Counted from the stretch's first letter, positions 12,382 to 25,995 are shown. The stretch is DNA of 64,000 nucleotides from Liolophura sinensis (GCF_032854445.1 NC_088301.1:57672512-57736511), one strand, 5' to 3'. Program-made: numbers and translations. Notes: generated by a model from the sequence alone, not told the origin.

Positions 12382-15300
12382 GGTTACCGCCAGACTGTTG
12401 ACTTACACCAGGCTGTATGACGGAAAGCTCTCTTCAAAAGGATTCTCCTGCTTCTTACGACACCAACACCAACACCGGAGAGATTTCACATTTGGGAAAC
12501 TAGAATGGAGAGAAGATGAAAGATTAATTATTACTAGAGAATTTAAACGTCTCATGCTAAATGACTAGGGTTATTTTCAGTTCAAACTATTACAAGACCA
12601 GACTGACTTTCACAAACCAAACATGCGGAAAATGCATGCGGAGTTTAACTCACAGGAAAATCGTTCAAAGATGACAGTCGTCAGTTTGTATTTCTACTGG
12701 GAGTTCAAAGTGTTTCGAAAATATCTAATAACTATACTATAAACAGTATGCTCGGGATAAACATCTTTGCGTTTTAGAGTATTATCGAAAAGCTTTCGTG
12801 CAAAGGGTTAATAATACCGAAAGCAAAGAAAGCTCTTCGTTTCCTTAACAATACCTGACACGCTGTACAATTTGATCATAGTCTATATGGTTGTTTTAAC
12901 AATGATATTACTCCACAGTACTTATTACTCAGTACCTGGGCTCTTCTCTGTTATGATCAGTGATTGAAGACTCCTTCTGATCTGACCAGCCCCCGAGATC
13001 CTGGCTATGCGGCAGAGCAACCACGCAATACAAGGACAGACTTACCCGCTAAACTCCAACCCATTAGCATATTCATACACCTCGCCTATTAAATCTACAT
13101 AGAGTTATTAACCATACTGCAGACATACGCCACTGTTCGATTTATACTTTCATTATACACCGTCAGACTAAAAACAAAACGTTGCATGAAACTCACGAAT
13201 CACGTGGTTTCCTGCACAGGTAGCTTTATGTCATAACCTGTACCTCGTCCTTCACGCTGTTTGAAATAATCATATGGTCCAATATGCATGCAAATAAATC
13301 CCTGCATATAAAGTATATAAAGCACTAATTGTCCGTCCACAGATATGATAATTCAAACGACAAAAAATAGTAAACATTTGTTGGAAAGAAAATTATTAGT
13401 CCTTTTCCAGAAAATTTCGTTGAATTTTCTGGAGATATCAAATTATCGACTTTGCCGTTTTTCCTTTACATAGGTAAAGCCGTCACGACCCCACCCTTTT
13501 CACCTGTTAGCCTCGCAGGTAATTATCATGTTCGGGGTTAGGTCAGGCAGGTAGCGCATGAAGGCAGTGACACCCATTTTGTGTTAAACTGGTTGCTATC
13601 ATGCACAGCATACGGTGGACACGCGGTTTGAGTTACCGACTTTTTGTCTTAATTGATCATCTGCTACGTATGGCAATAGCAACTGTTTAGCAGTTAGTTC
13701 GTTGAGTAGATGAATAGACCCAGATAGATGTGATGTGCTCTGGTTTTACTCTCTATGCTGTAAGTCTCTTGTTATCGTTATAGATTGGTTAACTTTATAC
13801 ATGTAACGCCGTATACATGTAATAGCCTCAGGGTTACTGACTGCAAATGTATAAAGAAACACAAGAGGCGATATATCTTCGTTCACTTCTGACAGTGAAA
13901 TCACAGACGCATCCAATGTCCATTTCAGAGTGAAGAACTACTTATTTAGTACTTAGTCACAAATAAAGCAAACACCCTTACCCTCCACATTTGACTAGCT
14001 TTATACATAAATAACCGACTTAACATGCCTGATGCATTTCCCCTTTACACATATTATCTACACATATTATCATACATACATTTGACGATTTAACCCTACT
14101 GCACGTCTATGAGATCCAGTTCACAGCTCGTCACTTAGTGCGTGTTGTGCTTCGTGTAAATCTTCCATTCTCCTCTATACATGTATCTCAGCTCGTCCGT
14201 CACCCATAAGGGGGCTATAACCTAGTTCAAGACTTATAATCCGTAGGAATTGAACCACGAAACTACTAGGCGTGGGCAGGCTATAAATCTTCCGAAGACA
14301 ATGAATTTGTATTCAAAGTATAATACCCCAAAACCATATTTTATTAAAAGGCGAATAGCTTTTCACATTCGATTGAACTCAGACATGCCCAAAAGAGCCA
14401 AAATAGCCAGGGTTTGATCATGCCTTGACCAAAATATTCCAAAGTTTCTGATAGATAATAAAGCTTGTAGGCAGTTTCATTTATAGGTAACCCATTCCAT
14501 AAACATCACTTGTAGCAAAGGTCTCTGAAAAGCCAGGTTACAGTTTCAAAGCAGTATGCAAAAAGGGCCATGATAGATGATTACAAAATTACTACAGAAA
14601 CGTTAGTAACTACATAAATATCGAAACACTACACAAGAGCCTAGCGCCTAATTGATTTTACATTGATTTTAAATTGATATAATGGCGTGCTCACAGTGGG
14701 TAATTAATTATCTGCTTTACCTTCTCAGTACACGTGATAATCGACCATGTTCCAGTCGGGCAATCTCTGATATTAGATTAATGCTAATTAATTGGGACAG
14801 GTATAGATGCTGGTTTTTTGCCACAGAATTGATGGACTGTTGGAGATACTGGTGATTAATGTGACATCGAAGATGCATATATTTAAATAACGCCCAATCA
14901 CCACTGATTTCCCGGTGCGATGACTTCAGTACTCCAGGGCCACCATACAATCCCTCTGCCATTTGTATCCTACAGAAGAGCGTAGTTTCATCTATATATG
15001 AACCATATAAAGCAACAAATATTTAGTTACAGATATCAGTGCTTGGCTTCAATGGTGGCTAATAAGTTAACTCATATGCTTCAATTGTCAAACCAGATAA
15101 TTCATCCGTTTCTCAAGCCAGATTATCAAGGTAATTAGGAAAGTCACTGTCAAAGGATAGGTGTGAAACAAACGCATATTTCCTGTTTGAATCATTCATT
15201 CAAAGACAAAAAAGAAAACATAATGTTTAAAAAGAGAGGGAAAGAAAGAACAACTGCCCAAAAATCTGCTGATCTGAGATGAGGTAAATAATCGGATAAA

Positions 15301-17085
15301 GATGGAATAAATATTTTGAATATGATATAGAAATTTTTGTTGCGAGGTGACAATTAACGGAACAATAACGACAGGTTTATATGCGCATTTGCCTAAAATA
15401 AAAGAATATAGCAATAAAAACAATTTACATGAAAGTCCTACCAGAATCCTTATAAATAATTACATCTTGGTAATACCTGTGACGACTTCAGAAATCACGC
15501 GGTTTACCATCAAGATGGGATTCCAAATATCCATACTGTTACACCGGCATATACCATTTGGAAAGCATATCTATGAATCGCTGATGGGTTACACACAGTG
15601 TCCAAATGTTGTAGTTAAAGAACAGATCTTCATATACACACACAGGCTCATACAGCCATCAATGTCCTTGTGATAGGCTTAACGGATGGGACGTTGACGT
15701 GTCTCAGGAGAACGCTATACACAGGCCTGTGTGTGTATGCATGTTACAAATGTTGGGAACACTGAGTGATTCTCGGATGGAATCGTTAGATGGCCCGTGT
15801 ATTGGGACAGCTGCTATTGGAATGGGGGATTGGTTACGACTTCTGAATTTTTCCATCTTATTCATGCTGTTGCTGCAGACATACACACAAACGGGCTTTT
15901 GTTATTTTGTATCAAGAAACAGTGAACAGTTTTAGGCCTCCTCCACAAGTCTGAATGCGCCAACATTCTTCAGTATAGGTTGAATACACTTACCTTTTCA
16001 AATCAAAGGAAACAATACATCCTTTGCTTGATAAGCAGCGAACAATTTGTACAGCAGGGCTGTACCTATACAATATACCTATACAAGTAACACACTCCTA
16101 AACACCACGTTTACTTACCTGACTGTATGATAAAAGACAAAACAATCGGCAAATAAAGTAGCGTAGCTGTTTCTCTGCGGCTATATATGAGCCTCAGATC
16201 GTCCTACACAACCGTTTATGAGTACATCAAGGATATATAGCCTCGCTATTATGGGAATCACAACCAGCAACCCAGTACCGCCCAGTTCACATCACGTGAC
16301 GTTGTACCTTTCGCGGATGTGATGCGGCTTGGATACAAGTTAATTAGTCCTACCTTTTTTCGATTAAATAATTCTGCGATTTTGTACACGGACTTAATCT
16401 CTATTCTTCAGTATACCGAGGTGCAGGTATTTACTTTGCTCTCTGTCCGCTGAGACATTCCTATATAACATATCCAAGGTATTACGTCTTTATGTAGGCC
16501 TGTGCTCTGTATTCATATGGAATCTTTAACAGCTTACGTATTTATATATGCTCTATGAAATGTCGCTGTCCTCACCTTCAGATAGAAAAACTTACTATGA
16601 GTATTATCAAATGCAAAAGATGAATATGACGGGATTTAACTTGGAAGCTGTATTTGTTGAATTTTTTGTACAGGAAGTATTTTTCAATTGCATGTGTGAA
16701 TACATAATACGTAAACCATGACTGATATTCAGATGGTTTTGTATGACAGGCAAAGTCGGTTATTAGCTTTACATGTTGGCTTACACTGAATGGCGTTACC
16801 GCGCGCTGTCCTCGCCATACACACTTGTAACTCTAGCTCGAGATAGGTCTACGTCATAATTATACTCTATACCTCATGTACATATTGTATAATAATCACA
16901 GTACAGACGGATCTAGTTAGCTCACGGGTTACTCGTCGATGTCAGTAGTTTGTGTGGTCCCACCGGTGGTGTACCGGTAAACTAAATATAAGGTGAATCA
17001 ATCCTTGTAAACTCTACTGTCTGCATTGGAACCGGTGGAACTATGTTAACCGAAGAATATGTAAATAAATAAGCTACCGTAATAA
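12382..17085. other. Intergenic region upstream of the receptor gene
   Basis: It holds the promoter side of the minus-strand receptor gene, but I cannot place a promoter or an untranslated first exon. Frames of 60-110 codons occur, none with coding character or splice support. A B-box-like GGTTCAATTCC on the minus strand near 14255 may be a SINE fragment. Otherwise I see nothing. Confidence 0.4.
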
Positions 17086-17089
17086 GTCA

Positions 17090-17990
17090 GTGGATCTATC
17101 GGATTTCAGTAAGCTGGGGTACCTTTGCAGACGCATATGTAAACCTGGGGAACCTCAGCATGCTTCTATAAGCTGTGGAACGGATTTTAATCTCGGTTAG
17201 CCCGTAACCTATTTGAATATATTTAAGGTAGTGAACATTTAAAAATCTTTGCAATCTTAATAAATCTCTGTGGGAAATGTGAATCTCTGTATCAGGTGGG
17301 GAACCTTTGCAAATCTCCATAAGCTTGGAAACTTTCGAAATGTCATTGCGATATAATGGACATTTAAAATAGGTGAAATCTTTGGAACCTTTATAAATCT
17401 TTGTGGGGAATGTGAATATCTAGACTAGGTGGGGAACCTCTGAACTTGTGAACTTTTTAAATCTCTAAATGCTTGGAAATGTGTGACTCTCTATATGAGT
17501 TGAGGAAAATACAAATCTCCCTAGGCCTGGAACCTCTGGAAATATCTGTTAGTTATAGGAAACTTTAAAGATCTCTGTAAACTTGTGAAAGGTTATAAAT
17601 TTCTGGAAAATCGAAATATCGCTCCGTAATGTGCGGAATTTCTCTAAATCTCTAGAATATCTGTTCACTGAGGAACCTTTATATTCTGGTGGTCGTCTAT
17701 GAATTTTTAAGGTGAGAGGACCTCTTTTAATTGAGAAACCTCTGTTAATTTCTATGAACTGGAGAACCCCTATGAATTTCTATAGGTAGGAGAGCATTTG
17801 AGACCCTAGATGAATTTCTCTACGCTGGGGAAAGTCTGCAAACTTCTATAAGCTGAGAAGCCTCTGTGAATTTGGAACGCTCTGTAAATTTTCTATAAGC
17901 TGAAGAACCTATGCCAACTGTGAGCTGCAGTCGACGATTTCATACACGGACCCCTGTAAACTACAGAACTTTCTTCTACATGTACCTCTG
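17090..17990. repeat. Decayed tandem repeat, about 35-40 bp unit
   Basis: Variants of a sentence-like unit recur across about 900 bases: GGGGAACCTCTG, then AAATCTCT, then ATAAGCTG. Copies are diverged and length-variable, as in an old minisatellite. I found no open frame of note. Confidence 0.7.
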
Positions 17991-18943
17991 TAAGCTTGAG
18001 GATCTATATAAACATTATATAAACCGCGAACCCTATCTACCTATACGTTTACAACCGAATGGAACTGTCTTAAGTTTTAAAAGATGGGGGTTATTTGTAA
18101 AAAAATAGGCCAATACATACAATACAATAAATATTCAACCATTCTTAGTTGAATGTTCTTACAGTGATGACTGTGGGAACCTTATCGTGCAGGTAGCCGT
18201 GTCAGTCTATCAGTACAATAAATAAACATATATATATATGTAGTACCTTTAAGACTAACTACTCTTTCTAGAACATAAGCTGTTAGCTTTATGTAACAGC
18301 CTTCGTCAGATGTGCGCTATTTGGTTTAAAGGGCGCGTGTGGGCTGACAAAACAAATAAGCATACAGTACCAGAATATAAATACAAAGACAAGCTAATTT
18401 GTAGCTTAAAGTATAACAATCCGTTTGTTACCATACACAAATAAATGAACGAAAACAGGGAAAAGGCAACTGCCGCAGATTCGACCTTATAGAGATATAG
18501 TTTCTAGCTCTGTAAGAGTAATTTCTATGGAAATTTGGAGCATACATTCTATCTCTACTATAGGAAATGTGAAATCGAAAAAAGGAGGATATGTGCACTG
18601 GTGAAAATCGTGCATATACTGTATCTAATAATATAACGTCTGTGTATTATTAAAGATGGCTGTATACAAGATTAGTCAAGGGGATTATTGTGAAGCCAGA
18701 ACTTATTGCATATTCAAAATAGTTAGGCTGGTCAACGGTTCAAACCGCGTGCATGTACATCAAAGATAATTAACGTTAACTGCAGAACAAATCCACGCCT
18801 CTTTCTGACGTACATGTATATGCCTGCTCTCACTGCGCAAGACAACGTGCTGGTTTTACACGCTTTCCAGTCTCACAAGTTCATTTGGATTCACAAAAAT
18901 TAACAATCATTGCAATATAATGACTTGATTGTAGCCAAATGGT

Positions 18944-18964
18944 ACTATATATATATATATATAG
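18944..18964. repeat. TA dinucleotide microsatellite
   Basis: A short uninterrupted run of alternating T and A. Confidence 0.85.
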
Positions 18965-20540
18965 CTACATATACATCATTATATATACTCAAGTGCATAT
19001 ATAGCTTACTATACACAGAGCATGCCTAAATTCTAGTGCCTTTTACTTCCACCTGCACGGGTATATGCATGAGTACACTTCACAGGTGTGGTTTACGGGC
19101 TGCCTTTACTATACCTGCCGTCATAACACCTGCTGATTACAGAACACTAATATACAAATTATGCGCAATGGACAATTTGACTATTTTATACATTACAAAT
19201 AGTAATCATGTGATACTGTGTTGCAAGTAAATGCAGATCTTGGTATAATCAGAATTACAAATGTCAGCCAGTTAAGGTAAAATTCATTCGCAATATACAT
19301 GCATGCATATAGGTCTATTGTTGTTGTATATGTACCATAGCGAACTTATCCATTTATGTAAGTCCCTAAGTTAACATTTAGGCCTGTAACAAACACACAC
19401 AGCACTTTATACCCGGCGTTCGTCAAAAAGCCTTGCTGGGTTAGATTCAAACCCGGAGAGCTTAGAGACACCACCTTCAAAAGCCTGGGGAGGAATTAGA
19501 TATCGGTGAGACAAATTCATGTTCTGAGTTTTCATGATTGCAGGTTCTGCACTTGTCGTATATTACGGCTCATCAACGGGCGACAGCTTTGATTCTGATG
19601 TCGTAACACATGATAGTACCGACATCTATAGGGTGTTCACACAGGAAGTCAACTGAACACATCCAACGTCTCGATCACAATCCGATTTACGACTTTGTTT
19701 TGGTTATCAAAACAACCAATATCTATTTGTTCGTATCAGGACCATATACCTTTAGCAGGCTTGGCTTACATCGATAGTACTTGAAACAAGTCTGAATGTC
19801 GGACACCTGACTTTTAGACTTCTGACTAATACGTCAAAAAAAAAAATGACTACATTTTAGACAAAGTCAGTCTTAGTGCTCTCTTTAAATATAATTTGCA
19901 AAAATTCATCGCAATTAAACAACTTACCTGGATTGTACAGTTGGTGTTAACACGAAATATGCAGTCCTCTCCTGTAGGTTACTGGTGTTCTTAACATGCA
20001 TATTATGAAAACATTCACTGATCGAGGAGCGTGCATACTTCGCCCAATACGAGGATTGGTCATTGGCCAGCATATACCATTATACGACGGAGAATTGCTG
20101 ACTTGTATATCAGTCGGTGTATACTGTCACAAACACCAAAAGTGTCTCCGACTATAGTGCGACTATACCCTCAGGTTTTGGCGGGTAAGGTAATATGGCT
20201 GTGAACCAAGTGAACAATACATACAGGGCACACTAAGCAACTATTCAGAACCACCCGTCTGACAAAACAGCTATATCATTCAACGTATGTCAGGGCATAC
20301 AACGAGCCATATAATAGGGTGTGAGCTTGCCAGTGACATTTCTTATTACTTACATCCTTTTCTGTATAATTCAGTTAATCTTCACAGCTGTATAGTTCCA
20401 CTGGTGGCCTCAGTATACACATGTACACGCATTTAACCACCGTTACATTTGTAAATTAGAAAGATTCAATGAATATACTTAAATTATCTTTACATGTATG
20501 TATGGCGTCATATGTATATCATTAGGTTGTAATATAGGCT
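18965..20540. other. Intergenic, no gene seen
   Basis: AT-rich. A B-box-like motif (GGTTTGAATCT on the minus strand near 19450) suggests a SINE fragment at about 19420-19520. No coding frame or splice-bounded exon is convincing. Confidence 0.3.
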
Positions 20541-20543
20541 AAA

Positions 20544-21270
20544 TTAATGGCTATAGCTATATGTGGTTTTAATATTAGTATGGAATATATTAGATGAAAG
20601 TTTTGTAATTGCAAAGCAGAGATAATGTATACACATGTCGTGCCCTATAACGGTTGCGTTGATAGAAAAAGTAGCAGCTTGGTTGCAGCTATTCATGGAC
20701 GTACCATACACTGCGGACTTTCGACGGGTCAGGGTGCACCATATAGGTGTACTTGTTGTTTGATATAAACTCGCTTGCCCTGGTATATCTAGAGAGAAAT
20801 GTTCTGTTTCAGGTAGATCGTCCGGCGATTCAGGAGAAACCTGGTAGCCTGGATTAAATTGCACTTGGGTTATACAACAAGGAGGGGGCGTATTTGCCTG
20901 TTGTAATTCCGCTCTTAGCAATCGTCTGCCCGGGAAGGGGTAACATAGCACCTTCAATGTATCTTATACACAGCTGACTTTGGGAGGTGTGTGGGAAAAT
21001 CTTCCAAAATTAACAACTTATTTTTACCTGGAAAAAGTTCAAGTACATAGACAACATATTTTGTTCTTTATTCTGTTCGCCTCGCCCACCCTGTGGGAGG
21101 GGATGGCAGTGTTAACCATGCTGGCCATGATAATATACCCCCCTCTGTACGTCACCACCCGGGGAACTTGTCGGACGGGCTCCGCCCTTACTTGCATTCT
21201 TCTGTTTTCCATGCATGTATCAAGTTGCCAACGCTTTTATGTAATGTACAAAACAACTCATCTATTGTAA
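20544..21270. other. Region with protein-like but broken reading frames
   Basis: A 137-codon minus-strand frame (20957-20544) sits beside protein-like stretches in other minus-strand frames, for example LPLPGQTIAKSG and NKYTYMVHPDPSKV. These could be pieces of one decayed gene. On the plus strand 20980-21270 is open and partly hydrophobic. I recognise no family and cannot join the pieces, so no function is assigned. Confidence 0.25.
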
Positions 21271-21281
21271 TACTTAAGTAA

Positions 21282-23250
21282 ATATAGGCCCTACGTACAA
21301 TAGTTTCACCACACACAGACATGTGTAGCTATACCACATGATATAAATCAGGAAATTGTACGAAAGCAGCATTTCATAAACGTAGTTTTGACCAGTGAAC
21401 AGGTACATCTTTTGAGCTTAAAGAACTTCCTTCTGAAATCCATTAATCACATTGCATAGTTAATCTACCTTACAATTTGACAATTGTAATGACTTGCACT
21501 TTTACTCCATATAAATTCGCGTTTCTCCAGAAACTCTGATTAAATCGCCTCATACAATGTATTTTAGAGCATGAAAACACTGAATGCTCGAAAGCTGATT
21601 TCACAATATAATGTTTTACACGTACTTTTAATATAAAAAAACACATAAACGACATTAATTTTGTCACAACACAGTGACATGCATAGTATTATTATCTGTG
21701 CTCAACCATACAGCCTCAAAATTGCGAAATCTTCTGTAATGATATGCTTATTGGTCAGTCTGAAACACTGTGCACATATGTAGTGCCGGTCGACTATATT
21801 CAGGTATCTACATGTGATAACAATCATACCCGCTGACAAACTTGCCATTCGTTAGTTACACGTAACACAAACATGGATTTGTTGTATGTCTGTATTATTG
21901 CAAGGAAAATGCAGTTAGAATACCTGTTCTAATTCATAACGTTAAACTCCAAAAGCTTGATTTCAACTCCAAAAACTCATTGCCTCGCAAGACGTCATAC
22001 TTATTCAGAAACAAGAGGCTTGCTGGGCAATGGGCGCGGAGAGTAATTTGTTTTACATTAGCTACATGAACTTGCGGTTAGAACAAATTAGCTTGACCCA
22101 GTAGCACAGCTACACTACTGTCTCAGAGAAGACATTTTTTTTTTATAGCAGTCGAGTGCAGTTTGGGTAACGGTGTCGCCCTTCGTCAAAACATATTGAA
22201 CCCGACCTGCCCAATATCCACCATGCCACTGTTTTCTGAACAGTTATGACGTCACCCGAGACAATGGCTTCTTGGTGGCGAAACAAGGTTTATGGAGTTT
22301 AACATTATAAATTACAAAATAGTGTTCTAACTTCATTGTCTTTGCAAGGCCATGGACTTCCAGCACATGTGTAGAGTTTGTGCTGTTACGTGCCACTGAC
22401 TAAAGGCAATTTTGGTAGTAAGTATATGATCGATTTTACAGGCGGCTGAATATGGGTGACTGGCTAAAACAAATAGGCCATAGTATCAGTACTGAACTTA
22501 ATTTCCATAGGAAGTGAAATTTGTGTGGATATATGATAAGCTATACATTTTTAAAAAACTTTTAATAAACTGTGTGCCACAGAAGTCGTTTTAGCTGTAC
22601 CGTGATGTAATTATTTAAACAGGGGAACTATTTTGCTGTTTTGTTTTAAGTCTTACTTAAAAATGGATATTGAAGTCTGGTAAACTGCCGTTTGTACGTT
22701 TAAACATCATATAACATAAGGGCGAAGATGATGCCGGGTCCGTAAAAAAAAACTAGTCAAAGTTTACCATAAATTTCTCGATTCCCGCAGCCACTCTCCA
22801 GACACAGTGAAATTAAACTGCCCTGAGTTATGATGTACTAGTTCAGTCTTAATGATTGGTGCTCTTTTCCCTGAGCCAATAGCTCTCCACAGTTAATGCC
22901 CCCTGTGTAGCTCTTGACGTGCGTGCGTGTCGCCACAGTGGACTAGTGGATAGTCACTCTTATAGGGTAGCATTACTAGATCATACATTGGAACTGACAT
23001 GCTAAGTCATCACAATAATGAAATTGTACCGTTTTATCTATCGCTTCATCTCGTCATTTCAGCAGTTTTACCATCTAGAGATTTCTGATAATTTCATTTG
23101 TTAGATTGTTTTTAGGTCTAACGCAAAAGTGTTTCACTATCATGGGGGGGAGACAAGTTCATGTGTTTTAGCTCCTAAAGGACACCCCGCGCTTTTCTAC
23201 ATGCCGCAAAAACCAGCTGACGTAAACTAGCAAGCCAAGGGGAGCCTCTA
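21282..23250. other. Intergenic, no gene seen
   Basis: AT-rich sequence with short frames only. No splice-bounded exon, RNA gene or clear repeat was found. Confidence 0.35.
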
Positions 23251-23254
23251 TTGT

Positions 23255-23880
23255 GTCAGTGGGTCCCTTCTGCTGCAGGTAAATCCAATTGGGATGGGAA
23301 CTGACCGGGTCTCTCCTACTCCAGGTAAATCGCATTAGTACCAAATTGGATGGGGCCGCACTGGGTCCCTTCTGCTCTACTAAATCAAAGTGGACGCGAC
23401 CTCAGTGGGTCCCTTCTACTCCAGGTAAGTCACATTGAATGTAACCTCAGTGGGTCCCTTCTACTCCAGGTAAATCACATTGAATGTAACCTCAGTGGGT
23501 CACTTCTACTCCAGGTAAGTCACATTGAATGTAACCTGAGTGGGTCCCTTCTACTCCAGGTAAGTCACATTGAATGTAACCTGAGTGGGTCCCTTCTACT
23601 CCAGGTAAGTCACATTGAATGTAACCTGAGTGGGTCCCTTCTACTCCAGGTAAGTCACATTGAATGTAACCTGAGTGGGTCCCTTCTACTCCAGGTAAGT
23701 CACATTGAATGTAACCTGAGTGGGTCCCTTCTACTCCAGGTAAATCACATTGGATGTAACCTGAGTGGGTTCCTTCTACTCCAGGTAAATCACATTGGAT
23801 GTAACCTGAGTGGGTTCCTTCTACTCCAGGTAAATCACATTGACTGTAACCCTTCTACTCCAAGTAAATCAGTTGGATGG
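23255..23880 (+). repeat. 45-bp minisatellite with splice-site-like units
   Basis: Ten units of exactly 45 bp lie in perfect register at 23401-23850. Diverged partial units flank them at 23255-23400 and 23851-23880. Every unit has a pyrimidine tract followed by CCAG and then GTAAGT (six units) or GTAAAT (four units), so each contains a consensus-grade 5' splice site. The length is 15 codons, so a frame stays open on the plus strand (repeating LSGSLLLQVSHIECN). I take that as a by-product of the repeat. Very high unit identity implies recent expansion or homogenisation. Confidence 0.95.
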
Positions 23881-24169
23881 GAACTCATTTCATTTTCAAA
23901 TCCGACTTGTGTGATTATATTGTCCCTAAGAATGACATCTGGTATTTACTGGGAAGATCCAGCCAAGAGTCGGCTAACAAAACGCTTTCTGAATAATAGG
24001 CCCTCGCTTCGACTGATCACGCGGCAGTCCAAGAATTCACCAGATAGTCAGCAGCCACAGAACTTTAAAGCAGACATGGCTTGTTCTAAGAAGTTTATGA
24101 TATATTGTGGTGCATGTAATGTGGATGTTTTCCATGCTGGTCTGGTCTGTAATAATATTACGATAAACT

Positions 24170-24340
24170 CGATAGTGGGAAGGTCTGTCAGCAACCTGCT
24201 GATGGTCGTGGGTTTCTGCCGTGCTCTGCCCGGTTTCCTCTCACCATAATGTTGGCCGCCGTTGTATAAGTGAAATATTCTTGGGTACGGCGTAAAACAC
24301 AAATGAAATAAATAAATAAATAAATAAATAAATAAACAAG
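24170..24340 (+). repeat. SINE 3' part with AAAT tail
   Basis: The core is GGTTTCCTCTCACCATAATG, then GTATAAGTGAAATATTCTTG, then GGTACGGCGTAAAACAC, ending in an (AAAT)n run. The same core, mostly in the opposite direction, recurs at about 28265, 28680, 46735, 50403 and, diverged, 55790. Confidence 0.75.
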
Positions 24341-24344
24341 AACT

Positions 24345-25180
24345 TGCATCAGATGACATCCCGAAAGCCCAATCCCACTGAAACCGAGCGGTCACACTTT
24401 CAGAACTCTTTAAATATGACAAAAGACTTATAGTGAAATCAGAGTAGCGACAATAGTGTGATAACTGGTAAATAGATGGTCACACGTAACCGGTGAAATA
24501 CGGTCTGCTGTCAATTTACCTCAGTTAGGGTTTTATTTTAACTATTCGTGTAAATGTTTACACTGTACCAAATTAGACACATTAGCACCATGACCTAAGC
24601 ACAATGTTAACTGCAAAATATAAGACGTTTGGAGCAAAACGTTGTCTTGTCATCACCTTTTAACACACAAGAACATTAAAAACAATTGATACAGGGCAAT
24701 CCAAAATTTAACACGCATGCACATCTTTAGACAGACACCATAAGATATTCAAAGTTTTTGATGTGACGGGTTGAAAGCTGTATGAAAAGTTGCGCTGACA
24801 AGATCTGATATTTTTAAATTCAGAAAACCTGTCACGTTGAAAGCTGTAAAGGAGTTTATGTACAGGGGTATTTCAGTTCACATTTCATCTCTGAAGCGTG
24901 GAAAATGATTCTTGAAGTTAGCGCGTCATAATAACGCCTTTTCAAGTTTAGCAGAATTCAACAAAAATGTCCACAGAGTGCAATGACAAAATATGCTCTC
25001 AAGCTATATCCCCGCTCATATAAAACAAGGAGATTAAAATGGTCCTAGCTCAACCTCGTATTAAGCCTAAATTTTGACAAACATCTTTAACCCCCACACT
25101 TCAGTTCTGTAACTTGGTTTATACGCGATAAATTAATAAGAACAACATTGTAGCGTGATTTTCAAGGAATCACATCGACA
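24345..25180. other. Intergenic, likely including the 3' untranslated region of the orphan exon
   Basis: No coding sequence seen. The right end would be transcribed if the minus-strand exon at 25181-25345 is a true terminal exon. Confidence 0.3.
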
Positions 25181-25345
25181 CTACGAGTATGACATAACAT
25201 CTGTGTCATTTGTGTATCCGTAAAACTGTCCTTCGTACAGGGCTCTCTCTGTGTCAAAAACCGTATCCACAACCTCCCGCGCCTTCTCCTCAGTCACATT
25301 CCTGACCATCAACACAGACAGCAAGGCCTTGCTCTTGACACATTC
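25181..25345 (-). CDS. Orphan terminal coding exon, unrecognised protein
   Basis: On the minus strand a strong pyrimidine-rich acceptor (CTCTGCTTCTTCTGTGTAG) opens a 54-codon frame ending in TAG. It begins ECVKSKALLSVLMVRNVTEE and ends YTNDTDVMSYS. The charged helix-like middle and the clean acceptor look like the last exon of a real gene. I do not recognise the family. No matching upstream exon is visible between 25.4 and 30 kb on this strand. The rest of the gene may therefore be beyond a very long intron, interleaved with the synthetase locus, or lost. It is not one of the exons of the isoleucyl-tRNA synthetase, whose own stop is at 30180. Confidence 0.5.
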   Translation of the reverse strand, partial: ECVKSKALLSVLMVRNVTEEKAREVVDTVFDTERALYEGQFYGYTNDTDVMSYS

Positions 25346-25682
25346 CTACACAGAAGAAGCAGAGTGAACACTTATAGATATGTCATCTGGGCATGCCCTA
25401 TCAACTAGGGTATGCCCAGACGACCACTGAGGGCTGTCTGTATCGATATTTTCTTGTAACCGAGTACATTAGACCTTGTTGATATTATCTGGGATAACGT
25501 TGCAATCAGCTCATACTACCTGGGACACAGTATAGACTATATCCATTTTATATGCCACATACTACACTTGTGAGAGAAAACCTGAGTTAGAGATATGGGC
25601 AGAATCGGGCTCCGCAGGTTTAAACCTTGCTTGTGCACCAGGAGTAGTTTTCCGTTGTGGATTTAGTAGTCTGCTGGAATGA

Positions 25683-25995
25683 GTGAGTGAGTGCTTGAGG
25701 TTTAACGTCGTACTTAACAATTTTTCAGTCATATGACGACGAAGGAATTCTTGGAGTGCATGTAATGTGCCTCCTTGTTGCAGGACGGATTTCCACTTCT
25801 CTTCTATCTAGTGCTACTTCACTGAGACGCCTCACCGAATGGAAGTAAGCTGCCCCGCCCGAGACATTATACTGATACGGGTAAAACCAGTCATTGCACT
25901 ATCCCGCTCATGCTAAACACCAAGCGAGGAAGTTACAACTCCCGCTTTTTTAAAGTCTTAGGTGTGATTCGATCCAGGATTGACCTCGGATCTAC
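25683..25995 (-). repeat. Second SINE-like family, probably tRNA-headed
   Basis: The left end is a GTGAGTGAGTGC-type tail, followed by TTTAACGTCGTACTTAAC and a Cys-codon-free body. On the minus strand the right end reads as a tRNA-like head with a B-box-like GGATCGAATC. About 310 bp. It is distinct from the family at 5045 and 55510. Confidence 0.55.

Noticed and set aside
23350-24249. A 299-codon frame with a 15-residue repeat
   Set aside because: The first part is the 45-bp minisatellite and the last part runs into a SINE. Such a chimera is unlikely to be a protein; only the splice-like motif is kept as a finding.
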